Below, in pieces: positions 1-7,970 of a DNA stretch of 64,000 nt. Every line of letters begins with the position of its first letter. Positions within the stretch are counted from its first letter, which is position 1. A program made the position numbers and the translations under genes. Source of the stretch: Bartonella sp. M0177 (lineage in GTDB: Bacteria > Pseudomonadota > Alphaproteobacteria > Rhizobiales > Rhizobiaceae); NCBI RefSeq assembly GCF_016102285.1, contig NZ_JACFOY010000001.1, forward strand, positions 186,001 through 250,000. The letters are read 5' to 3'. The notes beneath the pieces were generated by a model. It worked only from the letters and a program-made list of their open reading frames with translations. It was not told the origin of the DNA and searched no databases.

Positions 1-465
1 TTTTTGCCGTTCGACATCGGTCGAACCCATATAGACAACACAAGGCAGGCCAAAACGCGCACATACGGTAGCTGCTGCAACACCGTGTTGTCCGGCGCCT
101 GTTTCGGCAATGATACGGGTTTTGCCCATGCGGCGCGCAAGCAGAATTTGTCCCAGACAATTGTTGATTTTGTGGCTGCCGGTGTGGTTCAGATCTTCCC
201 GTTTCAAATAGATTTTCGCACCGCCAAGATGCTTGGTCAAACGCTCGGCATAATAAAGTTTCGATGGACGACCTGCATAATTGGTGGAAAGATTTTTCAG
301 TTCGATATTGAAAGCCGGGTCATCCTTGGCTTCGTTATATGCTTTCTCCAATTCCAGAATAAGCGGCATCAAGGTTTCGGCAACAAAACGCCCGCCATAT
401 ATACCGAACATCCCCGCTTCATCTGGGCCTGTTTTAAAGGAATTGATTTCAGCCGACTTTTCCAC
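1..465 (-). CDS. trpB: Tryptophan synthase beta chain, N-terminal part (runs off the window)
   Basis: The beta subunit condenses indole with L-serine to form tryptophan, using pyridoxal phosphate, in a complex with TrpA in the cytosol. The 155 visible codons are the N-terminal third. They include the [17 protein letters not shown] signature and the PLP-binding lysine in HTGSHKIN (Lys99). I place the start at a GTG because it directly follows a good AAGGAG site (6-nt spacer) and gives the usual short N-terminal extension; no in-frame ATG fits better. The trpF stop lies 10 bases upstream, so trpF-trpB is one transcript, probably continuing to trpA beyond the window edge. The remainder of the gene is not visible. 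Confidence 0.95.
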   Translation of the reverse strand, partial: MEKSAEINSFKTGPDEAGMFGIYGGRFVAETLMPLILELEKAYNEAKDDPAFNIELKNLSTNYAGRPSKLYYAERLTKHLGGAKIYLKREDLNHTGSHKINNCLGQILLARRMGKTRIIAETGAGQHGVAAATVCARFGLPCVVYMGSTDVERQK

Positions 466-475
466 GTCAGTCTCC

Positions 476-1126
476 TTAATTTTCAACGGCTTTTTTGACA
501 GAATCAAAAAAACCTTCAATCAATTTTATGTCCTTAACACCGGGAGCACGTTCAACGCCACTTGAAATATCAAGAATGTCAGGGGAAGCTATTCTGATGG
601 CTTCTTTAACATTTTGCGCGTTCAACCCACCCGAAAGCACGGTTTGACAGTCTTCGTCAAGCGTCTTTAAAAGCGACCAGTCGAAAGAAATTCCGTTCCC
701 GCCAGGTAATTGTGAGCCTTCGGGAGCTTTGGCGTCAAATAAAAATATATCCACCAAACCACGATAGGCAGCGACCTCATTAAAATCCGATTGTTCACGA
801 ATAGAGAAGGCTTTGATAATCGGCAAACCATAAGTGGTTGCAAGCTGTTTCACGCGTTCGGGTGATTCATGGCCATGAAGCTGGAGAATATCGGGATGGA
901 CATTCGCGACGATTTTCGAAAGCATTTCATCATCGGCATCGACCGTGACAGCAACGAGTTTCACCGGCTTTTTGATGAGCGGGCGCAATTGCTCTGCCTC
1001 TTCAATTGAAAGATGACGCGGGCTTTTGGCAAAAAAGATAAAGCCGATATAATGCGCACCGTTGTCGATGGCAGCGTTTATTGCTTCAGGTGTTTTCAAC
1101 CCGCATATTTTTATAAGAGGCTTCAT
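476..1126 (-). CDS. trpF: Phosphoribosylanthranilate isomerase
   Basis: TrpF catalyses the Amadori rearrangement of phosphoribosylanthranilate to CdRP in tryptophan synthesis. The 216-aa product is the usual length for a stand-alone TrpF. It starts [14 protein letters not shown], with the catalytic cysteine in KICGL (Cys8); the general-acid aspartate region FLFDAKAP, the glycine-rich LPGGNG phosphate loop and the C-terminal [10 protein letters not shown] and DISSGVE motifs are all present. The ATG is preceded by an AGAG-type site. It sits just upstream of trpB in the order typical of Rhizobiales (trpF-trpB-trpA). Confidence 0.96.
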   Translation of the reverse strand: MKPLIKICGLKTPEAINAAIDNGAHYIGFIFFAKSPRHLSIEEAEQLRPLIKKPVKLVAVTVDADDEMLSKIVANVHPDILQLHGHESPERVKQLATTYGLPIIKAFSIREQSDFNEVAAYRGLVDIFLFDAKAPEGSQLPGGNGISFDWSLLKTLDEDCQTVLSGGLNAQNVKEAIRIASPDILDISSGVERAPGVKDIKLIEGFFDSVKKAVEN

Positions 1127-1193
1127 AATCTCTTGTTGTCACAAAAGTCGGATAAAGTCGAGAAGATGTTGAAATTGTCGGTAATCTATCTCG

Positions 1194-1897
1194 TTATTGA
1201 CTGATTTTTTTAGACAGGCTTTTGTGGAGATAGGTCATCATTGCCGCAGCAAAAAGCGGCGTCAGCAAGTTCAGCACCGGCACAGAAACAAAAAGTGCAA
1301 TGATAACACCGCCACAAAATACATAAATCGCATTCTGTTTATAGAATCGGCGGGAGTCAGGCTCTGTGCGGTGTCGGCAGGCGGCAAATTCGAAATATTC
1401 GCGGCCAAGAAGATAGCCATTGATCACATAGAAAGCGACGAGATTGACGCCGGGGAAGAAATAGAGAATCAGCGCAATGATATTACCGACAATGCTCAAA
1501 GCCAGAAATTTCAGCGAGATGACAAGCGAACGGCCAAGCGGCATTGCAACGCCCAGCGGATCGTCAGGATAATCTGTTTTTTCGATAATTTCGGCCGCAT
1601 CATCCATAAAATAACCACCGATCAGTGATGTAATCGGGGCAATCAAGAGTGCCATAAGCAGAGCGAGCCCCACCGAAAGACAATGACGGCAACAAATCCG
1701 AGCCAGCCCGCCCAGTCGGGAAAATCGGGCATATATTGTTGCAGGAATGGCCAAACATAATAAAGGAATAATTCGCGCAAGCAGAACCATAAAATTGCCA
1801 ATAAAAGCAATGTTGCGCTCAATGCTTTCCAAAGCATTGAACGGTATGGCGGGGTAAATAGGCGCGAGAAAGCGCGATAGGCTGCGTCAAAAATCAT
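1194..1897 (-). pseudogene. EI24/CysZ-like membrane protein, interrupted by a 1-base frameshift
   Basis: Two overlapping reading frames together encode one EI24-domain (CysZ-like, formerly DUF540) integral membrane protein of about 234 aa. The first frame (start 1897) gives MIFDAAYRAFSRLF to GFVAVIVF. The second gives SVGLALLMALLIAPITSLI, then PGVNLVAFYVINGYLLGREYFEF and the C-terminal NLLTPLFAAAMMTYLHK. Restoring one T in the TTT run (positions 1676-1678, read on the minus strand) joins them into ..VIVFSVGLALL.., which matches the family. No classical -1 slippery heptamer is visible, so the cause is a true deletion or a sequencing error in a homopolymer. The family is often annotated as a sulfate transporter-like permease; the substrate here is unknown. 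Confidence 0.8.
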
Positions 1898-2009
1898 GGG
1901 GATATAGATAGAAAGCAGGCAAAAAGAAACAAGAGGGGCTTTAGCTCTCTGGTCTTTTGTGTTCTGAACGAGTAATGAGCGAGGGAGAATAAAATACGGA
2001 GAGAGCGAG

Positions 2010-3014
2010 ATGGCACACTATGATGTTTTGGCAATCGGCAATGCAATTGTCGACGTGATTGCCCGTACGGACGAAGATTTTCTGGTCAATAACGGTATCA
2101 TCAAAGGGGCAATGAATTTGATTGATGCAAAACGTGCCGAACTTCTCTATTCGCGTATGGGGCAGGCGGTCGAAACATCGGGCGGCAGTGCAAGCAATAC
2201 CGCCGCCGCACTTGCAAATCTCGGTGGAAAGGCTGCTTTTATGGGTAAAGTTGCAGCCGATCATTTGGGGCAGGTTTTTGCCCATGATCTGCGTGGCCAA
2301 GGTGTAGTTTATGATACGCGGCCTCTGGAAGGTCGTGCGCCGACTGCCCGTTGCATGATTTTCAATACACCCGACGGTGAACGCTCCATGAATACTTATC
2401 TTGGAGCTTGTGTCGAATTCGGACCGGAAGATGTCGAAGCAACGAAAGTTGCCAATTCCAAAGTGATTTATTTTGAAGGTTATCTGTGGGACCCGCCACG
2501 TGCAAAACAGGCTATGCGATTGGCTGCAAAAATAGCCCATGAAAATGGAAAACAGATGGCAATTACTCTTTCTGATTCCTTCTGTGTAGATCGTTATCGG
2601 GGTGAATTTCTCGAACTCATCCGCACAGGCACGGTCGATATTGTGTTTTCGAACGAATCGGAACTGCTTTCACTTTATGAGACATCGTCATTCGATATGG
2701 CAATTACCGCTATTCGTAACGACGTTCGCGGCTTTGCCTGCGTCACACGCAATGCCAAAGGCTCCATTATAACATCGCGGCAGGAAACGTTCACGGCCGG
2801 TATCTATCCGGTTGAACGGGTTGTCGACCAGACAGGCGCCGGCGATGTTTACGCTGCCGGTTTTCTCTACGGCTATACCAATGATATGTCGTTTGTAGAT
2901 AGCGCACGGCTTGGCGCACTTTGTGCCAGTGCCATTATCCAGCAAACCGGCCCCCGCGCACAATTTTCGTTAAGAGACGTCGCAACGCAAGCGGGGCTTA
3001 TCCAGGCCGGATAA
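2010..3014 (+). CDS. PfkB-family carbohydrate/adenosine kinase
   Basis: This 334-aa protein belongs to the ribokinase/PfkB superfamily and is of the type usually annotated adenosine kinase in Rhizobiales. N-terminal YDVLAIGNAIVDVIAR and the GGSASNTAAALANLGG substrate-binding motif are followed by the C-terminal anion-hole/catalytic motif DQTGAGD (residues 273-279, Asp279 the base). Such kinases phosphorylate the 5'- or 6'-hydroxyl of a nucleoside or sugar with ATP in the cytosol. The start follows a GGAG site. The exact substrate cannot be fixed from sequence alone. It is monocistronic and ends near a bidirectional terminator shared with the convergent serine-hydrolase gene. Confidence 0.88.
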   Translation: MAHYDVLAIGNAIVDVIARTDEDFLVNNGIIKGAMNLIDAKRAELLYSRMGQAVETSGGSASNTAAALANLGGKAAFMGKVAADHLGQVFAHDLRGQGVVYDTRPLEGRAPTARCMIFNTPDGERSMNTYLGACVEFGPEDVEATKVANSKVIYFEGYLWDPPRAKQAMRLAAKIAHENGKQMAITLSDSFCVDRYRGEFLELIRTGTVDIVFSNESELLSLYETSSFDMAITAIRNDVRGFACVTRNAKGSIITSRQETFTAGIYPVERVVDQTGAGDVYAAGFLYGYTNDMSFVDSARLGALCASAIIQQTGPRAQFSLRDVATQAGLIQAG

Positions 3015-3341
3015 GTTGGATGATACTTATTCGGACGGCGGGTTTTTAACCTATCTTCCGTGCGTAGCAATAGCGTTGGAGCATGAGCTTTTAAAGCGCG
3101 CAATATGCCCGACAGTAATTGGGTGAGTGAAAGAATAGTCTGAAAAACAAAGGGTTCCTTCTTGTCGACAAGAAGGAACCCTTTGAATTTATGTTCACCG
3201 ATGCAAAATAGCGATTCTGGCAAAGTGTAAAACAAGTGTGGGGGGATAAATCAGCTTTGCCCGCTTTTGCCGTTTTCCGTGAACGCTTGGTTTTCCATGA
3301 ACATTTAGTTTTCTATGAAAGCTTGGGTTTTCTATGAACAC
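3015..3341. other. Intergenic region between convergent genes
   Basis: This 327-base stretch between the PfkB kinase and the serine hydrolase holds a 38-bp perfect palindrome (3148-3185) and four copies of an 18-bp tandem repeat (from 3272). I see no credible gene in it. Confidence 0.7.
3148..3185. terminator. Perfect 38-bp palindrome, probable bidirectional terminator
   Basis: The arms CAAAGGGTTCCTTCTTG and its exact reverse complement flank a central TCGA, itself palindromic. On the minus strand the hairpin is followed by a run of T (plus-strand AAAAA at 3143-3147); on the plus strand it is followed by the weaker AATTTA. It lies between two converging genes, where a shared intrinsic terminator is expected. 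Confidence 0.75.
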
Positions 3342-3344
3342 TTA
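3272..3344. repeat. Four imperfect 18-bp tandem repeats
   Basis: Units start at 3272, 3290, 3308 and 3327 (one extra G before the last) and fit the consensus GTTTTCYRTGAAMRCTTR; the best-matching unit is GTTTTCTATGAAAGCTTG. The array ends exactly on the stop codon of the minus-strand serine hydrolase, so on that strand it is the start of the 3' untranslated region. There are no unique spacers, so it is not a CRISPR. Function unknown. Confidence 0.8.
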
Positions 3345-4646
3345 TTGGTTGAGACTGTTCGAAATTGCATTGAACATCAATGAAGCTTCAAGTGGCTCGG
3401 CAGAAAAAGATGGTTCGGCTTTTTCCCATGTCGACCACTGGACAAACACCATATTCTCCTGCTGGTTGACGACGAGCATCTGCCCGTAAATTCCCAAGCC
3501 CCACATTGTTTCCGAACTGCTCAGACCAAGTTTTGGCGAAATATTTTCTGCTGATTGAGGCACGGCATTGTTCCACCATTCAAACCCGTAACTTCCTTCC
3601 GGATGATTTTCCGTAACGGAATTTGTTGCTTTGTTCCATGTGCGCGCATTAACAACCCAATGATCAGGCAGTATCGTTTTGCCTTCGGGAAGGAAACCGT
3701 TATAAAGTACAAATTGTCCGAATTTTCCCCAATCTTCCAGTGTCGCATTGAAACCGTGAGCGCCGGTATCATGCTTTCCTTTTTGATAGCTGTGCCATAC
3801 ACCGTCACTGACCATACCGTAAGGTTTCCAGATTTTTTCCTGTAAATATTGGGCAAGGGGCATCTTCACAGCTTTTTCCAAAGTGTCGCCTAAAAGCCAA
3901 GCACCACCTGATGAATATGACCACACTTTCCCCGAAGCTGCGTATTTCACGCGTTTTTTGTTGATCACAAGGTCATGGACGCAAGAATAGGCATTGTCCA
4001 AAGCTTCACATTGGGTAAGTTTGGCAAAATCGGAATTATCATCTTCATAATTTTCATCCCATTTGACACCGGATGTATGTTGCAACAATTCTCTTATGGT
4101 TACATTTGCCCACACAGTGTCTTTAACGTCGGGATTATAGCGAACGACCTTATCATCAAGGGATTTGATCTTTCTTTCTTTGAGAGCTACGCCGACAAGG
4201 GTTGAAACGACGGATTTACCGACAGATCGGGATGTCCACAAAGTTTGGGGGGTATTGCCGCGGCCGTAAAATTCCAACACCACAACGCCATTTTTTATCA
4301 CCATTAATCCGGCGATCTTGTTGCGCGCTACATATTCCTGAAGATTATAGGAATGGCCATCAACAGTGTAGGAAACGCTCGACATATCGCGGATTTGTCG
4401 CATCAATGGACGAGGGGTCGCGTGTTTGAAGACATCACCGGGATAGGCGCGATAATCATTGCGAAAGCCGATCATCCGGTCTTCCATGTTCCATTTCAAC
4501 ATGTTTTTCACATCTGGCAGTTTTGCATCCACCGGTGTGGGACATTCTGTAAGTTCCGGCACTCCGCAAGGGGAGCTCGCATAAGCATTCGGAAATAAAC
4601 TAAGCCCCGCCAATATGACGCTTAATCCAAATAATTTCGTTTTCAT
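3342..4646 (-). CDS. Exported serine hydrolase, class C beta-lactamase fold
   Basis: The 434-aa product has a cleavable signal peptide (MKTKLFGLSVILAGLSLF, cleavage near AYA-SS) and a beta-lactamase/penicillin-binding-protein-like catalytic domain. The nucleophile motif SxxK is Ser141-Val-Gly-Lys144, the second motif is Tyr-Ser-Ser at 244-246, and the family HTSG motif is in LLQHTSG (190-193). It resembles the 6-aminohexanoate-dimer hydrolase/EstB group rather than true AmpC enzymes. Two cysteines close to the mature N-terminus and further cysteines (213, 222) could form disulfides in the periplasm. I chose the ATG at 4646; a TTG nine bases upstream (4655) has a better spaced AAGGA and is the alternative. 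The substrate is unknown; a peptide, ester or amide is possible. Confidence 0.85.
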   Translation of the reverse strand: MKTKLFGLSVILAGLSLFPNAYASSPCGVPELTECPTPVDAKLPDVKNMLKWNMEDRMIGFRNDYRAYPGDVFKHATPRPLMRQIRDMSSVSYTVDGHSYNLQEYVARNKIAGLMVIKNGVVVLEFYGRGNTPQTLWTSRSVGKSVVSTLVGVALKERKIKSLDDKVVRYNPDVKDTVWANVTIRELLQHTSGVKWDENYEDDNSDFAKLTQCEALDNAYSCVHDLVINKKRVKYAASGKVWSYSSGGAWLLGDTLEKAVKMPLAQYLQEKIWKPYGMVSDGVWHSYQKGKHDTGAHGFNATLEDWGKFGQFVLYNGFLPEGKTILPDHWVVNARTWNKATNSVTENHPEGSYGFEWWNNAVPQSAENISPKLGLSSSETMWGLGIYGQMLVVNQQENMVFVQWSTWEKAEPSFSAEPLEASLMFNAISNSLNQ

Positions 4647-4694
4647 TCTTTCCAATATCCTTTTTAATAACTTTTAAATTATGTAAGTTTCCAA

Positions 4695-4713
4695 TAGCGT
4701 ATTAGTAGTACGC
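4695..4713. promoter_or_regulatory. Small inverted repeat upstream of the serine hydrolase
   Basis: AGCGTA and TACGCT (7-base spacer) lie about 50 bases upstream of the serine-hydrolase start in an AT-rich stretch, flanked by two TCCAAT direct repeats. It could be an operator for this gene or a weak terminator of coaBC; nothing decides between them. Confidence 0.25.
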
Positions 4714-4808
4714 TTCCAATTATCAACATATTATAAAAAGACAATTTTGATAAAAATTACGAAATGTAAATTTATCGGAATAGAATTATTACCGTAAAGA
4801 TTCTCCGT

Positions 4809-6185
4809 TCATGAAAAAAATGTTGCTATTTTTTCGCCTAGTTTTTTAGCAACTTCTTCTTTGTTCATTTTCGGCCACGCTTCGACAGCGTTACGGCTCA
4901 CACATGAAATTCTGTTATAATCTCCCCCCATAATGCTGTTTCCATCTTTATCGACAGAAACATCGTTGGCCAGAATGAAATCGGCGCCTTTTCTATCAAG
5001 CTTCTTTTTCGCATTTTCGATAAGATCATTGGTCTCTGCGGCAAAACCGACAACGAGTTTCGGCCGGTTTGCAGCATGGCCGATTGTGGCAAGAATATCC
5101 GGATTTTCGACCATTGTTAATGTGGGAGCAGATTGGCCTGATTGTTTCTTGATTTTTTGCGTAGCACTTTCGGCGCTGCGCCAATCGGCAACGGCGGCAA
5201 CAAATATGGCAGCATCGGCAGGCAAGGCGCGTTTGACCGCATCAAGCATCTCCATTGCCGTTTCAACATGAATTGTTTCAACACCATACGGGTCGGGAAT
5301 ACTGACGGGTCCGGAAACGAGTGTGACACGGGCGCCAAGATGGTGGAGTGCTGTGGCAATTGCGTGCCCCTGTTTACCGGAAGAGCGGTTGGCAAGATAG
5401 CGTACCGGATCTATCGGTTCGTGGGTAGGGCCGGATGTAACAATGATATGTTTGCCCGACAGCGGTTTTTCCGAAAACCCGATAATGGATTCGACAGTCG
5501 CAACAATTTCGAGCGGTTCGCTCATACGCCCCCGTCCGGCTTCACCCCGTTCGGCCATCTCTCCACGATCGGGACCAATCATTTTGATTCCGTCTGCGAG
5601 TAAACGCTCGACATTGCGTTGTGTTGCCGGATGGTTCCACATTGCCGGATTCATCGCCGGTGCGATAAGAACCGGTGAATTGGCCGCAAGGAGGACAGCG
5701 CTCGCAAGATCATCAGCAATACCATTTGCCATTTTTGCAATCCGGTCTGCTGTCGCAGGGGCAACAACAATCAGGTCGGCAGAGCGGGCGAGCCTGATAT
5801 GGCCAATATCATGTTCATCCTGGCGTTGAAAAAGATCGGTAAAAACATGGCCGCCCGAAAGGCTACCCGCTGCAAGCGGAGTTACAAATTCTGTTGCCGC
5901 TTTGGTCATCACAACAGTAACATTTGCTCCCCGCTCTTTTAGTCGGCGAATGAGATCAAGCGCTTTATAAGCCGCAATGCCTCCCGTTATAATGAGGACT
6001 ATTGTTTTTGATTGCAATGATCGCACTTCTTTGGCGCTGGGTTTTTCCGGAAATATTTCATCATTATTGCCGGACATCAATAAATGTCGCGCTTCTTCTT
6101 CCATGGAACGTTTGTTTTTTGCAGCGTTGAGACGAAGTTTTTCCTTCGCTTCATCCGGTAAATTGCGAATTGTGATACTCGCCAT
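4809..6185 (-). CDS. coaBC: Bifunctional phosphopantothenoylcysteine synthetase/decarboxylase with N-terminal RHH extension
   Basis: CoaBC couples cysteine to 4'-phosphopantothenate (CoaB) and decarboxylates the product to 4'-phosphopantetheine (CoaC) in coenzyme A synthesis. Here the flavoprotein CoaC domain begins only at about residue 61 (VLIITGGIAAYK), with the catalytic histidine His129 in DIGHIRLA and the PAMNPAMW motif at 176-183. CoaB follows from about residue 245 (IIVTSGPTHEPIDPVRYLANRSSGKQG), including the KIKK and NDVS motifs. The first ~45 residues (MASITIRNLPDEAKEKL to EEEARHLL) are an Arc/FitA-type ribbon-helix-helix segment as in antitoxins. The start follows AGAGG with a 5-base spacer, so the extension is translated. 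I recall such extensions in other Rhizobiales CoaBC but cannot verify it here. Confidence 0.95.
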   Translation of the reverse strand: MASITIRNLPDEAKEKLRLNAAKNKRSMEEEARHLLMSGNNDEIFPEKPSAKEVRSLQSKTIVLIITGGIAAYKALDLIRRLKERGANVTVVMTKAATEFVTPLAAGSLSGGHVFTDLFQRQDEHDIGHIRLARSADLIVVAPATADRIAKMANGIADDLASAVLLAANSPVLIAPAMNPAMWNHPATQRNVERLLADGIKMIGPDRGEMAERGEAGRGRMSEPLEIVATVESIIGFSEKPLSGKHIIVTSGPTHEPIDPVRYLANRSSGKQGHAIATALHHLGARVTLVSGPVSIPDPYGVETIHVETAMEMLDAVKRALPADAAIFVAAVADWRSAESATQKIKKQSGQSAPTLTMVENPDILATIGHAANRPKLVVGFAAETNDLIENAKKKLDRKGADFILANDVSVDKDGNSIMGGDYNRISCVSRNAVEAWPKMNKEEVAKKLGEKIATFFS

Positions 6186-6468
6186 AAAAACCTCTTATGC
6201 AATCAGAAGATGAAATCAATGCAATCAAAATTTTATCCGGTTTATCCCTTTCAAACAATCATAGCAAGTGCATCAACCGGATTTATTTTATTCCTCATTC
6301 GTTTTTCATGCGTCATTGTTTTTGGGTTTATTATGTGTCGTTAATTATAATATTAAAATGATTTTCAAAATTTTATGAGTGAAGTCTCTTATCTGATATA
6401 TAAAACTCGCTCTTATCTTGTCTCTTATAATGATGTAATTGAAGAATTCATCCATATGGGGAAAATAT

Positions 6469-7722
6469 ATGCGTTGTTTTGTTCCATGGTTGCTTTCATT
6501 TTTATTGATATTGATCACGTTGAATGAAGCGACATGGGCTGAAACACCGTCTTCTAACGGAAGCGGGTTTGCCGTTACTGATGATGGCTGGATATTGACC
6601 AATGCACATGTTGTTAAAGGGTGCCAACGCGTGGAGATCAGCAATACAGGACAAGCAGAAGATATCCGCTTCGATTCTCACGATGATCTTGCCTTGATAA
6701 AGGCACCGGCGGGAGTCAAAACGCAGGCACTGTTTTTAAGACGCGATACCATCCGCTTAGGCGAAGATATTATTGCACTCGGTTTTCCATTGGATGGTCT
6801 TTTATCAGATTCGATCAAAATGACGACCGGCAATGTCAACGCCCTTTCGGGACTTGAAAATGATGCGCGTTATTTACAGGTATCAACACCTATTCAGCCT
6901 GGCAATTCAGGTGGACCAGTCATTGACAGGCATGGTCACGTTATCGGTATAACCACTGCTGTGTTATCGAAAAACTATGCCGATCAAAACGGATTTATTG
7001 CACAAAATGTCAACTTCGCACTGAAAGCAAGCGTTGCTGCGATATTCATGGAAGCACAAGGCTTAACAGTCTCCTATGCCGACGATGATAAAGGGGCACC
7101 TGTTCCTTCAACTGCGGATATTACCGAAAAAGCAACGCCTTCGGTTTTTAAAATTTTGTGTTACGCCTCGACACCCGCCAACGAGTCCAATCAGACCTTG
7201 AACCAGCCATTGCCTCAGTCCAATCCGCCTACCGGTGTTCAGGGCAATGTTAACGTACTACCCGTTAATCCGCCTACCGTAACGTTCATTAATCAAAATA
7301 ATTATGATGCGATCGGGTTTGATTACCGGTCTGCAAAACATGTGAGTTTCGATAATTGCTTAGAAATGTGCGAAAATGACGGGCGTTGTCAGGCACTTAC
7401 CTACCACAAACGTCTCCATGCCTGTATGCTGAAATATGATGTTGTTGCCCTTATTCGCAATAAAGACGCCGCTGCAGCCTTTATCTCGAGTAAAAGGGAT
7501 CGCGTTAAAATAACCGATTTTATGGCTTTGAGTAATATGGATATTACGGGTGGTGATTATACTTATATCGAAAATACCGATTATTTTTCCTGTTTTATAG
7601 GATGTATTGCAGATCAGCGTTGTATAGCTTTTTCATTTATCCCTAGGAAAAAGCAATGCTGGCTCAAAGACCATATGGGAACGCCAAGGGCCAAAAAGGG
7701 CGTCGAGCTGGGCGTTAAATAA
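6469..7722 (+). CDS. Exported trypsin-like serine protease with two PAN/Apple-like modules
   Basis: The start at 6469 is chosen because GGGGA precedes it with proper spacing and it begins a signal peptide (MRCFVPWLLSFLLILI, cleavage near TWA-ET). The mature protein has an S1-type protease domain with a complete triad: His47 (TNAHVV), Asp73 (HDDLALI) and Ser147 (GNSGGP). A Pro/Asn-rich linker (about 240-275) leads to two cysteine modules with identical spacing C-x3-C-x5-C-x11-C: Cys297/301/307/319 and Cys375/379/385/397, which resemble PAN/Apple adhesion domains. The likely site of action is the periplasm or cell surface. It stands alone, opposite in orientation to coaBC and ubiB. Substrate and ligand are unknown; the PAN call is by pattern only. 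Confidence 0.82.
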   Translation: MRCFVPWLLSFLLILITLNEATWAETPSSNGSGFAVTDDGWILTNAHVVKGCQRVEISNTGQAEDIRFDSHDDLALIKAPAGVKTQALFLRRDTIRLGEDIIALGFPLDGLLSDSIKMTTGNVNALSGLENDARYLQVSTPIQPGNSGGPVIDRHGHVIGITTAVLSKNYADQNGFIAQNVNFALKASVAAIFMEAQGLTVSYADDDKGAPVPSTADITEKATPSVFKILCYASTPANESNQTLNQPLPQSNPPTGVQGNVNVLPVNPPTVTFINQNNYDAIGFDYRSAKHVSFDNCLEMCENDGRCQALTYHKRLHACMLKYDVVALIRNKDAAAAFISSKRDRVKITDFMALSNMDITGGDYTYIENTDYFSCFIGCIADQRCIAFSFIPRKKQCWLKDHMGTPRAKKGVELGVK

Positions 7723-7861
7723 CAGTTTTCAAAGAATCCTGCATTCCAATTTCATACAGGCATATTGGCCGGACGGTTATCATAAGGCGTCACAAAAATA
7801 TCGCGCAATTGAATGGTTCAAGGCGCAATCAAACCTGATGACAACCGTTTATTGATTAAAA

Positions 7862-7888
7862 ACCATAGTATGTCGACTATGGTGTTTT
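7862..7888 (+). terminator. Possible terminator of the trypsin-PAN gene
   Basis: The inverted repeat ACCATAGT-ATGTCG-ACTATGGT is followed by GTTTTG. The stem is AT-rich and the T-run short, and it lies about 140 bases after the stop codon, so this is a moderate call. Confidence 0.4.
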
Positions 7889-7901
7889 GATGATGTGTTG
7901 A

Positions 7902-7923
7902 GCGGCGTGAAATGGCACGCCGC
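7902..7923. other. GC-rich hairpin between trypsin-PAN gene and ubiB
   Basis: GCGGCGTG and CACGCCGC form a perfect 8-bp stem with a 6-base loop. It has no T-run on either side. It may act as a 3' stem for ubiB mRNA or be a small repeat element; function unknown. Confidence 0.35.
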
Positions 7924-7970
7924 CAAAGTTTCATAAAAATGAAAAAGTTCCTCGTCTTTCCAACTTTTCT

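Noticed and set aside
1197-1628. 143-codon plus-strand open frame opposite the EI24-like gene
   Set aside because: Basic, cysteine- and asparagine-rich translation without family resemblance; it is the antisense shadow of the membrane gene.
1660-1690. Programmed -1 frameshifting in the EI24-like gene
   Set aside because: No slippery heptamer, no following pseudoknot that I can see, and the family is normally a single frame.
2873-3235. 120-codon minus-strand frame overlapping the kinase 3' end
   Set aside because: It crosses the terminator palindrome and has no protein-family features.
3272-3344. CRISPR-like array
   Set aside because: Units are directly adjacent without spacers and there are no cas genes nearby.
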